A stretch of 64,000 nt of DNA from contig CANGMI010000009.1 of the NCBI GenBank assembly GCA_947455195.1, positions 124,001 to 188,000 on the forward strand, given 5' to 3'. Source of the stretch: Pseudomonadota bacterium. Lineage in GTDB: Bacteria > Pseudomonadota > Gammaproteobacteria > Burkholderiales > SG8-39. Within the stretch, counting starts at the first letter, position 1. Each line of letters begins with the position of its first letter. The position numbers and the translations under genes are program-made. Of this stretch, positions 37,016 to 47,559 are shown in pieces. The notes under the pieces were generated by a model. It did no database searches. It was not told the DNA's origin and saw nothing but the letters and a program-made list of their open reading frames with translations.

Positions 37016-37966
37016 CTATTCGATGAACAGGGAACTGACCGAGTCCTCGTTGGAGATGCGCAGGATGGTCTCGGCCAGGAGACCCGCGATCGAGAGCACG
37101 CGAATCTTGGGGCTGGCCGCCGCATCCGGGCGCAGGGGAATGGTATCGGTCACCACGACCTCGTCGAGCGCCGATTCGGTGATGCGATCGGCGGCCTTGC
37201 CCGAGAGCACGGCGTGCGTGCAATAGGCCACCACGCGAATGGCACCACGGGCCTTGAGCACCTCGGCCGCCTTGCACAGCGTATTGGCCGTATCGACCAT
37301 GTCATCCATGATGACGCAGGTACGACCGCTCACGTCACCGATGATGTTCATCACCTCGGAGACATTCGGCCGCGGGCGTCGCTTGTCGATGATGGCCAGG
37401 TCTGACTCCAGACGCTTGGCGAGCGCACGCGCGCGCACCACCCCACCCACGTCGGGCGAGACAACCATCACCTTCTCGTAATTGTGCCGCCAGACATCAC
37501 CCAGGAGCACCGGCGCGGCATAGACGTTGTCGACTGGCACATCAAAGAATCCCTGGATCTGGTCGGCGTGCAGGTCCATGGTGAGGACGCGGTTGACGCC
37601 TACTGCCACCAGCATGTTGGCGACGACCTTGGCGCTGATGGCGACCCGCGCCGAGCGCGGGCGACGATCCTGACGGGCATAACCGAAATAGGGGATGGCC
37701 GCCGTGATCCGACCGGCCGAGGCACGCCGCAGCGCGTCGACCATGATCAGCACTTCCATCAGGTTGTCATTGGTCGGCTGGCAGGTGGACTGCAGGATGA
37801 AGCAGTCCTTGCCACGCACGTTCTCGAGGATCTCGACGGTCACCTCGCCGTCAGAGAACTTGCCGACGGTGGCATGGCCGATGGGAATGTTGAGGCGCTT
37901 CACGACCTGATGCGCGAGCATCGGGTTTGCGTTCCCCGTGAACACCATCAGGTTGTCGTAGGCCAT
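37016..37966 (-). CDS. prs: Ribose-phosphate pyrophosphokinase
   Basis: This enzyme makes phosphoribosyl pyrophosphate from ribose 5-phosphate and ATP, feeding purine, pyrimidine, His, Trp and NAD synthesis. The 316-residue product is standard in length. It has [16 protein letters not shown], the ATP-loop region YFGYARQDR, the class I divalent-metal segment [18 protein letters not shown] and the PRPP-binding loop [13 protein letters not shown]. It sits between tRNA-Gln and rplY, a typical Burkholderiales order. Confidence 0.97.
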   Translation of the reverse strand: MAYDNLMVFTGNANPMLAHQVVKRLNIPIGHATVGKFSDGEVTVEILENVRGKDCFILQSTCQPTNDNLMEVLIMVDALRRASAGRITAAIPYFGYARQDRRPRSARVAISAKVVANMLVAVGVNRVLTMDLHADQIQGFFDVPVDNVYAAPVLLGDVWRHNYEKVMVVSPDVGGVVRARALAKRLESDLAIIDKRRPRPNVSEVMNIIGDVSGRTCVIMDDMVDTANTLCKAAEVLKARGAIRVVAYCTHAVLSGKAADRITESALDEVVVTDTIPLRPDAAASPKIRVLSIAGLLAETILRISNEDSVSSLFIE

Positions 37967-38001
37967 GCGTGTAGCTGCTCAGAGGATGGCAGGAAGAATG
38001 G

Positions 38002-38075
38002 CTGGGGAGGAAGGATTCGAACCCTCGTATGTCGGAATCAAAATCCGATGCCTTAACCAACTTGGCGACTCCCCA
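38002..38075 (-). tRNA. tRNA-Gln (anticodon TTG)
   Basis: The minus strand folds into a full cloverleaf. The acceptor TGGGGAG pairs with CTCCCCA, the anticodon stem TCGGA/TCCGA encloses loop TTTTGAT with anticodon TTG, and the T arm GAGGG-TTCGAAT-CCTTC has one G-T pair. The discriminator base is G, and CCA is encoded right after it (38001-37999). The sequence is close to tRNA-Gln of other Proteobacteria. It lies between ispE and prs. A TAGTAT element about 30 bases upstream may be its minus 10 box. Confidence 0.96.
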
Positions 38076-38151
38076 GTGGACACGTCTGCCTGATGCCGTG
38101 GACACCGATACTACCTGCGACTGCCTGTCATCACATCGTGCTGACCGACAC

Positions 38152-39063
38152 TCACCACTGCCCGAGCGGGTGACCGTCGAGGCCACGCGCAAGGAAACCC
38201 TGCATGCCTGCGTCGAGCTGCGCGAACACCTCACGCGCACGCCCCTCTTCGCGGAACTCGCTGAACACGCAAGCCCCGGATCCGGTAAGCCGGGCATCGC
38301 CAAACTGACTCAGCCAGTCGAGATACCTGCCGACCACCGGGTAGCGCCTGCGCACGACTGGTTCGAGATCGTTGCGCGTTTGCTGACCGCCAAAAAAGGC
38401 AGCAATTGTCATCCGTGGGGTGTCGCGTGTCAATGCCACATCGCTGAAAATATCGCGTGTCGGCACCAGCACGGGTGGCGTCAGCACCACATACCAGGCA
38501 GGGCAGAAGCTGATCGGGGTCAACTGCTCGCCCACGCCTTCACCAAACGCATTGAAACCCCGAACGAAGAAGGGTACGTCGGCTCCCAGCGCGAGTCCGA
38601 GTCGTGCAAGATCGTCCATGGGGAGGTCAATACCCCACAGGCGGTTGAGCGCGATGAGGGTGGTTGCGGCGTCGCTGCTGCCCCCCCCCAGACCGCCACC
38701 GACGGGAATCGTCTTGTCGACGCGAATCGTCACACCGCCGCAGTTCGGGACGTACCGGCGCGCCAGTTCAGCGGCGCGCACGGCGAGATGATCGGCATCG
38801 GCCAGCCCATCGATCGGACTGGCCAGAACAATCTGCCCGTCGTCACGAGGCAAGAGCGTGATGGTGTCCCTGCGGTCAATGAGACGAAACGCACTCTGGA
38901 GCAGGTGATAGCCGTCAGGACGCCGGCCGGTCACGTGAAGAAAGAGATTGAGCTTCGCCGGGGCCGGCAGCCCCTGCCCCCAGGCAATGCCGGTCGCGCC
39001 TGTTACCCCGGGTTCGCCAGCCGTGCGGGCATCGTGGCCGGTTGCGCTCGACGGAACGCTCAT
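38152..39063 (-). CDS. ispE: 4-(cytidine 5'-diphospho)-2-C-methyl-D-erythritol kinase
   Basis: IspE phosphorylates CDP-methylerythritol in the MEP isoprenoid pathway. The product is a GHMP-family kinase of 303 residues with PAPAKLNLFLHVTGRRPDGYH, the ATP loop IPVGGGLGGGSSDAA (about residues 118-132) and the C-terminal LTGSGACVFSEF. ATG 39063 overlaps the lolB TGA (ATGA), and the residues before PAPAKLN form an unusually long, Gly/Ala-rich N-terminal extension of about 30 residues. The frame is open further upstream inside lolB but without conservation. Confidence 0.95.
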   Translation of the reverse strand: MSVPSSATGHDARTAGEPGVTGATGIAWGQGLPAPAKLNLFLHVTGRRPDGYHLLQSAFRLIDRRDTITLLPRDDGQIVLASPIDGLADADHLAVRAAELARRYVPNCGGVTIRVDKTIPVGGGLGGGSSDAATTLIALNRLWGIDLPMDDLARLGLALGADVPFFVRGFNAFGEGVGEQLTPISFCPAWYVVLTPPVLVPTRDIFSDVALTRDTPRMTIAAFFGGQQTRNDLEPVVRRRYPVVGRYLDWLSQFGDARLTGSGACVFSEFREEGRAREVFAQLDAGMQGFLARGLDGHPLGQW

Positions 39064-39632
39064 GGTTCGCTCCATGACGGGAGAAAGAGCCGAATCTGCA
39101 AGGTACCGCGTGACAATTCGAGTCGCTCGGGCAGACCGGTATCGGTGTGGCGGGCCCGAACCACGACCGTCCACCCCCTCTGCCGGAGCGACGACACACG
39201 GGCGTCATCGGCCAGACGCACCGGCGCATCCAGTGGCAGGGTCGGGTCGGGCACGCCCCGCAACCACCACACCATGCCCTGCAGGGGCAAGCGCCATCCG
39301 AGCACGCGCTCGGTGAGTTCATCCGGGTCGAGCGACTGCTCGATCGGACGGTCGGGCACTTCCAGGGCATAGACGGTGCCTGTGCGCCGGACACGCGCGA
39401 TCATCCCGCCGATCGGGTCACGAATGGCGAGGTCATCGTCTTCGCGCTGATGGCGCCACTCGATGCGTCCATTGCCACCGTCCTGACCGGTCTCGGTGGG
39501 ATAACGCACCGCGAACCGTCCCTCGACGGCAAACGCCTCGTGCAGCGATCCGGCGGGCAGCGGCTTGAGCGCAAGCGGTGCGCATCCGGCCAGCACCGCA
39601 ACGATCAGCAGCAGAAACCCGGAGCGCACCAT
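39060..39632 (-). CDS. lolB: Outer membrane lipoprotein LolB
   Basis: LolB receives lipoproteins from LolA and inserts them into the outer membrane. The ATG at 39632 yields a lipoprotein signal peptide (MVRSGFLLLIVAVLAGC) with Cys as the lipidated residue; a TTG five codons upstream is possible. The 190-residue product then shows FAVEGRFAVRYP, GRIEWRH and YALEVPDRPIEQ, consistent with the LolB beta-barrel. Position upstream of ispE supports the call, because lolB-ispE-prs is a conserved order. Sequence conservation in this family is low, so the genomic context carries weight. Confidence 0.9.
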   Translation of the reverse strand: MVRSGFLLLIVAVLAGCAPLALKPLPAGSLHEAFAVEGRFAVRYPTETGQDGGNGRIEWRHQREDDDLAIRDPIGGMIARVRRTGTVYALEVPDRPIEQSLDPDELTERVLGWRLPLQGMVWWLRGVPDPTLPLDAPVRLADDARVSSLRQRGWTVVVRARHTDTGLPERLELSRGTLQIRLFLPSWSEP

Positions 39633-39652
39633 GCCGTGCCGAGGCAACCCGC

Positions 39653-41482
39653 TCAGCGCGGAACGGCAGCGGTGCCCCGGAGTCGGCGCACCGTCTTGTC
39701 GAGCGTCTCGTTGCCGGGCGATCGACGTGAAGCCTCGGTCCAGATGCGCTCGGCATCGGCATGCCGCCCCAGCACCCAGAGTACTTCGCCCAGATGCGCG
39801 GCAATCTCGCCGTCAGCCTGCCCGGCGTAAGCCCGTTCGAGCGCTTTCAGGGCACCTTGCAGGTCACCCTGACGAAACATGACCCAGCCCAGGCTGTCGA
39901 GAATGAAGAAGTCATCGGGCGCGAGCCGGGCAGCACGCTCGATCAGCTGCCGAGCCTCCGGCAGACGCTGGCCACGATCGGCCAGCGAATAGCCAAGGGC
40001 GTTGTAGGCCTGCGCCTGATCGGGCTTGACGGCGATGACCCTGCGCAGTGCGGACTCCATCAGCTCGAAGCGCTCGGCGCGCTCGGCCAGCATGCCCTGT
40101 TCGTACAGCAGATCGGGCTGATCAGGCATGCGCACCAGCGCAGCCGCAACGGTGTCGATGGCCTCGCCGAGCCGACGCGCGTCGCGCAGCAACTGGGCCT
40201 CGGTGAGCACGAGTTGCACCCGCTGGGCAGCGTTTTCCGATTTCACTTCCCGCAACGAGGCAAGTGCCTCATCGAGCTTGCCAGCCTTGCTGAGGGCGAC
40301 TGCGATGCGCACCCGCGCCGCAGCGAACTGCTCGCCAGCACCGACCTTGCGATACCACTGGATCGCCTCGTCAGGACGTTTCTGCTCCTCGATGGCCTGT
40401 CCAAGGTAGAGAAAGATGAGGTTCATGTCGGCAAAGTCGAGCTCGACCAACTGCCGCAGGTAGCGTTCGGCGCCCGGAAAGTCATCGAGTTGCAGCGACA
40501 GGATTGCAGCCGGATAGACCACATCGGTATTTTCAGGAAAGGCCTCGACCAGCCGCGCGAATTCACGACGCGCCGGCTCGACCTGCCGCGCCGCGGCCAG
40601 CGCACGTGCGTAAGCCAGACGAACGTCGGCTGCCTGAGGATGGGCCTCGATGAACTGGCGCAAGCGTTCGATGGCCGAGGCATCCTCACGACGCGCGAGC
40701 ACCTGGGCCTCGAGCAGCACCGGGGCTTCCCAATCGGGCCGGAGTGCAGCGGCGGCACGCGCTTCGGCCAGAGCCTGGTCATCCTGGCCTGCGGCAGCGG
40801 CCACCAGGCCGACCGCCTGATGGGCCGCGGCATTGTTGCCATAGGGGGCAGCGAGGTCGCGCATCATCCTGAATGCCGCCATCTTGTCCTTCACATCAGC
40901 GAGGCGGCGTGCAATCTGCAGGAAGTTGCGATCGCTCGCATCGCGCGCGAGCAACGCCTCGAGCCCGGGCTGCGCCTCCTGCAGGCGGTTGGTCGCCACG
41001 AGAATCTGCAGGCGCCAGGCGCCCGCATCACTGGAATCAGGTTCGAGTTCGGTCCAGATGCGCACTGCTTCAAGTGCCACCTGAGGCATGCGCGCCCGCC
41101 ACGCCACCTCGGTCGCCCGACGCGCAAAGCGAACATCTCGCGTCTTCTTCGCCAGATCGAGCCAGGTCTGCGCCGCCAGTTGTGGCTGGTCGCGTTGCAG
41201 GGCGAGTTCACCCACCAGGAATTCGTAAAGCAGCTGCCCGGAGAGTTCGGGAGCGCCAGCGGGCGCACGAGCCCCCCCGGCCGAGCCCGCGGGTGCGATC
41301 CGCTTCTGCGCGACACCCTGCGCAAGCACCGGCTGCGCGCGCAGTGCTTCAACCGCGAGAACAACCCCCACACCGGCCAACGTGCCGGCAAGCAGCAACA
41401 GGACATGACCTGCCCCGCGACGGGTGCCGGGCCGCGCTGGGAGGGGCGGCTCTACAGCCGGCAGCTTGTTCGGATGGGTCAT
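39653..41482 (-). CDS. Tetratricopeptide-repeat membrane protein
   Basis: This approximately 609-residue protein has a single N-terminal membrane helix (about residues 25-45), so the rest is probably periplasmic, and many tetratricopeptide repeats of 34 residues through to the C-terminus. Examples are AYNALGYSLADRGQRLPEARQLIERAARLAPDD, here seen in pieces, and FFILDSLGWVMFRQGDLQGALKALERAY. Homologues occupy the same position upstream of lolB in Burkholderiales, suggesting an outer-membrane or lipoprotein-related assembly role, but none is established. An in-frame TTG at 41494 is an alternative start. Confidence 0.9.
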   Translation of the reverse strand: MTHPNKLPAVEPPLPARPGTRRGAGHVLLLLAGTLAGVGVVLAVEALRAQPVLAQGVAQKRIAPAGSAGGARAPAGAPELSGQLLYEFLVGELALQRDQPQLAAQTWLDLAKKTRDVRFARRATEVAWRARMPQVALEAVRIWTELEPDSSDAGAWRLQILVATNRLQEAQPGLEALLARDASDRNFLQIARRLADVKDKMAAFRMMRDLAAPYGNNAAAHQAVGLVAAAAGQDDQALAEARAAAALRPDWEAPVLLEAQVLARREDASAIERLRQFIEAHPQAADVRLAYARALAAARQVEPARREFARLVEAFPENTDVVYPAAILSLQLDDFPGAERYLRQLVELDFADMNLIFLYLGQAIEEQKRPDEAIQWYRKVGAGEQFAAARVRIAVALSKAGKLDEALASLREVKSENAAQRVQLVLTEAQLLRDARRLGEAIDTVAAALVRMPDQPDLLYEQGMLAERAERFELMESALRRVIAVKPDQAQAYNALGYSLADRGQRLPEARQLIERAARLAPDDFFILDSLGWVMFRQGDLQGALKALERAYAGQADGEIAAHLGEVLWVLGRHADAERIWTEASRRSPGNETLDKTVRRLRGTAAVPR

Positions 41483-41571
41483 AGGAGTGGTCAAGTTTAG
41501 GTATATTTGCCGGCTGCCACAACAGATTTCGGGCCACGTCGTGCGATGCCGCGGCGAGCGGCTCGCCCCTC

Positions 41572-42384
41572 ATGCCCGAACTCCCCGAAGTCGAAGTCAC
41601 TCGCCGCGGCCTCGCCCCGCTGCTGCAGGGGGCTCGTGTCACGGCCGTCAACGTGCGCAATCCGCGTCTGCGCTGGCCGGTGCCCGCAGACCTGCACGAA
41701 CGCCTCGTCGGCCAGACCATCCGGCAGATCGAGCGACGCGCCAAGTACCTCCTGTTCCGCTTCGACCCCGGAACCCTGATTGTCCACCTTGGCATGTCGG
41801 GGAGCTTGCGCGTTGTCGAGGGCCAGAGCCCACCGGGCCCCTGGGACCATGTCGAAATCACCCTGGGCGAGCAGTGCCTCCGGCTGCGCGACCCGCGCCG
41901 GTTCGGAGCCGTGCTCTGGCATGAAGGCCCGATCGAGGCCCACCCGCTGATGGCGCATCTAGGGGTCGAACCCCTGCTGCCCGGTTTCGATGGTCAACTG
42001 CTGCACACCCGCTCGCGCGGCCGGCGCGCAGCCGTGAAACTCTTTCTGATGGACAACGCCATCGCCGTGGGCATCGGCAACATCTATGCCAACGAAAGCC
42101 TGTACCGGGCCGGGATTCACCCGCGCACGGCGGCCGGACGCATCAGCCTGGCCCGCTACGAGCGGCTCTGCCGGGAGGTGCGCACGACGCTTTCAGCTGC
42201 ACTCGCCGCCGGGGGCAGTTCATTGCGCGACTTCGTCGGGGGTGACGGGCAGCCCGGCTACTTCCAGCAGACCTACACCGTGTATGGGCGTGAGGGCGAA
42301 CCCTGTCGTCATTGCGGCACGGTCATCCGGCGCATCGTGCAGGGGCAGCGTTCGAGCTTCTTCTGCGTACGGTGCCAGCACTGA
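41572..42384 (+). CDS. mutM: Formamidopyrimidine-DNA glycosylase
   Basis: MutM/Fpg removes 8-oxoguanine and formamidopyrimidines and nicks the abasic site. The 270-residue product begins PELPEVE, with the catalytic N-terminal Pro and Glu after Met removal. It has the active-site Lys in [10 protein letters not shown] (about residue 60), the helix-two-turn-helix ([15 protein letters not shown]) and a C-terminal zinc finger with CRHC and CVRC. All catalytic elements are present. It diverges from the TPR gene across about 90 bases that contain the AT-rich box TATATT. Confidence 0.97.
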   Translation: MPELPEVEVTRRGLAPLLQGARVTAVNVRNPRLRWPVPADLHERLVGQTIRQIERRAKYLLFRFDPGTLIVHLGMSGSLRVVEGQSPPGPWDHVEITLGEQCLRLRDPRRFGAVLWHEGPIEAHPLMAHLGVEPLLPGFDGQLLHTRSRGRRAAVKLFLMDNAIAVGIGNIYANESLYRAGIHPRTAAGRISLARYERLCREVRTTLSAALAAGGSSLRDFVGGDGQPGYFQQTYTVYGREGEPCRHCGTVIRRIVQGQRSSFFCVRCQH

Positions 42385-42394
42385 GGCAGATGCA

Positions 42395-43749
<1,355 letters not shown>

Positions 43750-43948
43750 GACGGCAGAGGGCAGCAGACAGACACGCGGCAGGGGATTCCGACTAGAATC
43801 AAGTGGCTGGATTATGCCATCGCGCTTCCGCTGACCGTAGCACGCATTGCCCCTGCGGGAAGCCTTGCCGCGCTGCCTCAGCACGGGTCGCCGCCGGCTC
43901 GCGCCGCCGACGCAGCACACAACGATTCACACGCCCACGCAAACGCCC

Positions 43949-45016
43949 ATGTTCGGTCTGTTCAGGAAGTCACCCGTCGACAAGTCCGCCGACAGAACCG
44001 AGACCACGGCATCGTCGGATCCGGCCGCGCCAACCGCTGCCATCGAGTCTGCCACGAGTGTGGCGCCCGCGACACCGCCCGATCGCCCCGCCGAGCCGGA
44101 GCGCCCGAACTGGTTCGGGCGCCTGCGTCAGGGGCTCCGCAAGACCGGAACGCAACTGTCCGGCCTGCTGGGTGGGCGGCGCATCGACGAAGCACTCTTC
44201 GATGACCTCGAAACCGCGCTGATCCAGGCCGATGCCGGTCTGCCAGCCACCACCCATCTCATTGGCGCATTGCGCGCGCGCGTGCGGAAAGATCGCCTCG
44301 AAACCGCCGACGAACTCAAGGGAGCGCTGCGCGAAGAACTCACTGCCCTCCTTGCCCCCCTCGAGCGACCGCTCGATTTCCGCAGCACGCGGCCCTTCGT
44401 GATCATGGTGGCGGGAGTCAACGGCACCGGCAAGACCACCTCGATCGGAAAGCTCGCCCGTTATTTCCAGAGCGAGGGCGCGAGCGTGCTGCTCGCCGCC
44501 GGCGATACCTTCCGGGCGGCGGCACGCGAACAACTCACCGAATGGGGTGAACGCAATGGCGTGACCGTCATTGCCCAGGACAAGGCCGACGCGGCCGCCG
44601 TCGTGTTCGATGCCATCGCGGCAGCGCGGGCTCGAGGCATCGATGTGGTCATCGCCGATACGGCCGGGCGTCTGCCCACCCAGTTGCACCTGATGGAAGA
44701 GATCCGCAAGGTGAAGCGCGTGATCGGCAAGGCCGAGGCTGGTGCGCCGCACGAAGTGCTGATCGTGCTCGATGCCAACACCGGACAGAATGCCGTGAGT
44801 CAGGTGCGTGCCTTCGATGAAGCACTCGGGGTCACCGGCATCATCATGACAAAGCTCGATGGCACGGCCCGCGGCGGCGTGGTGGCAGCCATCGCCCATA
44901 CGCGATCGGTCGCGCAAGGCGCGCCCATTCCGCTTCGTTTCATCGGCGTCGGCGAGGGCATCGATGACCTGCGCCCGTTCGTCGCCGCCGATTTCGCCCG
45001 CGCGCTGCTCGACTGA
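43949..45016 (+). CDS. ftsY: Signal recognition particle receptor FtsY
   Basis: FtsY is the SRP receptor that directs ribosomes making membrane proteins to the translocon. The 355-residue product has a short acidic/Ala-Pro N-terminal A domain, an N domain (WFGRLRQGLRKTG) and a G domain with G1 GVNGTGKTTS, DTFRAAAREQL, G3 DTAGRLPTQ and G4 TKLDGTARGG. The C-terminus PIRFIGVGE-like text (RFIGVGEGIDDLRPF) is standard. ATG 43949 begins MFGLFRK, a typical FtsY start. The 87 bases after it contain only GC-rich repeats before the convergent aldolase. Confidence 0.97.
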   Translation: MFGLFRKSPVDKSADRTETTASSDPAAPTAAIESATSVAPATPPDRPAEPERPNWFGRLRQGLRKTGTQLSGLLGGRRIDEALFDDLETALIQADAGLPATTHLIGALRARVRKDRLETADELKGALREELTALLAPLERPLDFRSTRPFVIMVAGVNGTGKTTSIGKLARYFQSEGASVLLAAGDTFRAAAREQLTEWGERNGVTVIAQDKADAAAVVFDAIAAARARGIDVVIADTAGRLPTQLHLMEEIRKVKRVIGKAEAGAPHEVLIVLDANTGQNAVSQVRAFDEALGVTGIIMTKLDGTARGGVVAAIAHTRSVAQGAPIPLRFIGVGEGIDDLRPFVAADFARALLD

Positions 45017-45103
45017 ATCCGTCTCCCGGTTGCTTCGCAGGGTTCCGTCGCCGGGTCGCCCCGCCCGGACCGGGTCGCCCGGCCCGGTTTCGTCCGGTTT
45101 CGC

Positions 45104-45922
45104 CTAGCTGCGCCAGTCGACGGTCTGACGCGAGCGAACCAGGTCCATGCGCCGCACCACGGCATCGAACACGACGCGCGGCAGGCTGCCGGCCGGATCG
45201 AACGCACTCGCATCGCGACCCGACTGGCGCCGTACGGCTTCGTCGAGGATGACATCAGGTCCCTCCATGGCGAGGGAGGCAGCCTGCACCTCGCAGGCCC
45301 GCTGCAAGGTCCAGTAGCGAAAGAACGCGTGGGGCAGACTGGTTCCGGTTACCAGCACACCGTGGTTGCGAAGCACGAGCACGTTGTGCCGCCCGAGACT
45401 CGCTACCAGACGGTCACGCTCATCCGTGCGCACGGTGATGCCCTCGAAGTCGTGATAGCCCACATCACCGTGCAGCAGTGCGCCGTAGAAGTCGTCGTGG
45501 CGCAGTCCGGCCCGCTTGCAGGCCACGGCCATCGCCGCCGTGGTGTGGGTGTGAATCACGCACTGCGCATCATCGCGCGCCGAGTGGATGGCACCATGAA
45601 TCGCGAACGCGGCGGGGTTGCCACGCCACGGACTGGCGTCGACATTGACCCCGGCGAGATCGACCTTGATGAGGTTGGACGCCGTCACCTCCGCATAGTT
45701 GAGGCCGAACGGATTGACCAGATAGTGATGCTGCGCGCCGGGCACCCGCAACGAGATGTGGTTGAAGATCGACTCGTGCCAGCCCAGGAAATCGAAGACC
45801 TGGTAGCAGGCCGCCAGATCGAGACGCAACGACCATTCGGTCGCATCCATGCCGGGAGGTACCGCTCGGGTGCCCACCCCGACTTGCGCAACACCTGCAG
45901 GCTGCCGATCGAGCGTACTCAT
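45104..45922 (-). CDS. Class II aldolase/adducin family protein (catabolic cluster)
   Basis: This 272-residue protein is a paralogue of the one at 9537-10304. The metal-site segments CVIHTHTTAAMAV and LRNHGVLVTG are conserved, as are FNHISLRVPG and NPFGLNYAEV. It is the last gene of the minus-strand catabolic operon and overlaps the acyl-CoA ligase by four bases (ATGA), so it almost certainly serves the same pathway, perhaps cleaving or decarboxylating a small hydroxy- or keto-acid released after ring opening. That role is inference from position. Confidence 0.9.
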   Translation of the reverse strand: MSTLDRQPAGVAQVGVGTRAVPPGMDATEWSLRLDLAACYQVFDFLGWHESIFNHISLRVPGAQHHYLVNPFGLNYAEVTASNLIKVDLAGVNVDASPWRGNPAAFAIHGAIHSARDDAQCVIHTHTTAAMAVACKRAGLRHDDFYGALLHGDVGYHDFEGITVRTDERDRLVASLGRHNVLVLRNHGVLVTGTSLPHAFFRYWTLQRACEVQAASLAMEGPDVILDEAVRRQSGRDASAFDPAGSLPRVVFDAVVRRMDLVRSRQTVDWRS

Positions 45923-47559
45923 GCCACCCCCGGAGTGAGTTGATGATTGCCGGCAGCCAGCAGGCGCTGGACCTCGGCCTTCTGAACCTTGCCGATCGCA
46001 CTCTTGGGCAACTGATCGACGAACACCACGCGACGCGGATGCTTGTAGCGGGCGATCCGGTCGCGAAAGAGGCCAAGAACAGCTGCCTCGTCGAACCGGC
46101 CACCGGCGCCGGGCGCATCCGTTGCCGTCATGCCGGATTCGCGACGTGCGACCGGCACGATGACGGCCACCGCCACCTCACCCCAGCGTGCATCGGGCAT
46201 GCCCACCACGGTGGCCTCGGCAATGGCGGCGCATCCGGCCAGGATGTTCTCGAGTTCGGCCGGGTAGATGTTCTCGCCCCCGCTGATGATCATGTCCTTG
46301 GATCGACCGGCCACATGGTAGAAGCCCTCCTCGTCAACGCGGGCAAGGTCACCGCTGTGGAACCAGCCATCGCGAAATGACGGGTTTTGCGGGTCGGCCC
46401 AGTAACCCTGCATCAGCGCCGGACCGCGCACCAGAATCTCGCCGACCTCACCGTCAGGCACATCCCTGCCCTCGGCATCGACCAGTCGTACCTCGACATG
46501 CAGCCCGACCTTGCCAGTACTGCCCAGCTTGCGCACGGCATCCTCGGGTTTCAGGTAGATCGACACCGGTCCGGTTTCGGTCGACCCGTAGACCTGGGTC
46601 ACCACGACGCCACGATCGATGAAGGCCCGCATCAACGGCTCAGGCACCGTGGAAGAGCCGGTGTTGAGCATGCGCAGGGAACTGATGTCGGTACCGGCCC
46701 ACTCGGGATGCTCGATCACCGCCTTCAGGGTGGCGGGTACGAGAAGTGATACGGTCGGCCGCGATTGCGCCACTTCACGCAGCCAGGCACCCGGATCGAA
46801 TCGGGCATGAATCGTGACCGTCGCACCCGCATGCAGGGCAGGCATGGTCTGGATGCAGAGCCCGCCGACGTGGAACATCGGCAGGGCCGAGAGCACGTGA
46901 TCGTCACGGTCGAAGGCCTGGTAGTCGATGGCGTTGATCGCATTCCAGATCACCGCATCATGACTGTGAACGGCTCCCTTGGGCAGGCCGGTGGTGCCCG
47001 ATGTGTAGACGATCATCGCCGGGTCAGCGCCCTGACCGGATGGGGTGACGGACTCCGCGCCGGGGGCCGATATGGCTGACCAGAGGGTAGCTCCGTCATG
47101 CCCGGCCCCACCGTGAGCGGCCCCGGCAGCCGCCGATGATGCGGCGTGCCCGGGCGCAGTCGCCTCGCCAGCCATCAGGATCAGCGACCGATCATCCGCC
47201 GGGGGTACCAGCGCACGCGCCGTATCGGCAAAACCTGCACCCGCCACGAGCCGACCTGCCGCCGAATGGGCGAGGATGGCGCGCAACTCGGGAACGGCGA
47301 GACGAAAGTTGAGCGGCACGAACACCGCCCCGATGCGCGCCAGCGCAAGGAACAGCACCAGCATCTCCGGATGGTTGTATCCGAGATAGGCCACATGCTC
47401 ACCGCGCGCAACGCCGGCTCGACGCGCAAGGCCCGCGCTCGCTGCCTCGATCCGCTGCCAGAACGTGCGATAGCTGATGGCCTGCCCCTCGAATCGCAGG
47501 GCGATGCGGTCGGGCTGAAACTGCGCATGACGCTCGATGATGCGCGACAGGCTACTCAT
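45919..47559 (-). CDS. Acyl-CoA synthetase (AMP-forming), aryl- or fatty-acid type
   Basis: This 546-residue ANL-superfamily enzyme activates a carboxylic acid to its CoA thioester through an acyl-adenylate. The P-loop is VYTSGTTGLPKG (about residue 190), followed by YGSTETGP, GWFHSGDLARVDEEGFYHVAGR, and the catalytic Lys in LPKSAIGKVQK near the C-terminus. An Ala/Gly/His-rich insert of about 45 residues lies before the P-loop. The substrate cannot be assigned, but a ring-hydroxylating fusion enzyme that normally acts on aryl-CoA thioesters lies in the same region. ATG 47559 overlaps the preceding gene by eight bases. Confidence 0.9.
   Translation of the reverse strand: MSSLSRIIERHAQFQPDRIALRFEGQAISYRTFWQRIEAASAGLARRAGVARGEHVAYLGYNHPEMLVLFLALARIGAVFVPLNFRLAVPELRAILAHSAAGRLVAGAGFADTARALVPPADDRSLILMAGEATAPGHAASSAAAGAAHGGAGHDGATLWSAISAPGAESVTPSGQGADPAMIVYTSGTTGLPKGAVHSHDAVIWNAINAIDYQAFDRDDHVLSALPMFHVGGLCIQTMPALHAGATVTIHARFDPGAWLREVAQSRPTVSLLVPATLKAVIEHPEWAGTDISSLRMLNTGSSTVPEPLMRAFIDRGVVVTQVYGSTETGPVSIYLKPEDAVRKLGSTGKVGLHVEVRLVDAEGRDVPDGEVGEILVRGPALMQGYWADPQNPSFRDGWFHSGDLARVDEEGFYHVAGRSKDMIISGGENIYPAELENILAGCAAIAEATVVGMPDARWGEVAVAVIVPVARRESGMTATDAPGAGGRFDEAAVLGLFRDRIARYKHPRRVVFVDQLPKSAIGKVQKAEVQRLLAAGNHQLTPGVA

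Noticed and set aside
45017..45103. GC-rich repeated CCGGGTCGCC text between ftsY and the aldolase considered as a terminator
   Set aside because: Hairpins can be drawn but there is no T-run on either strand and no clearly best stem.
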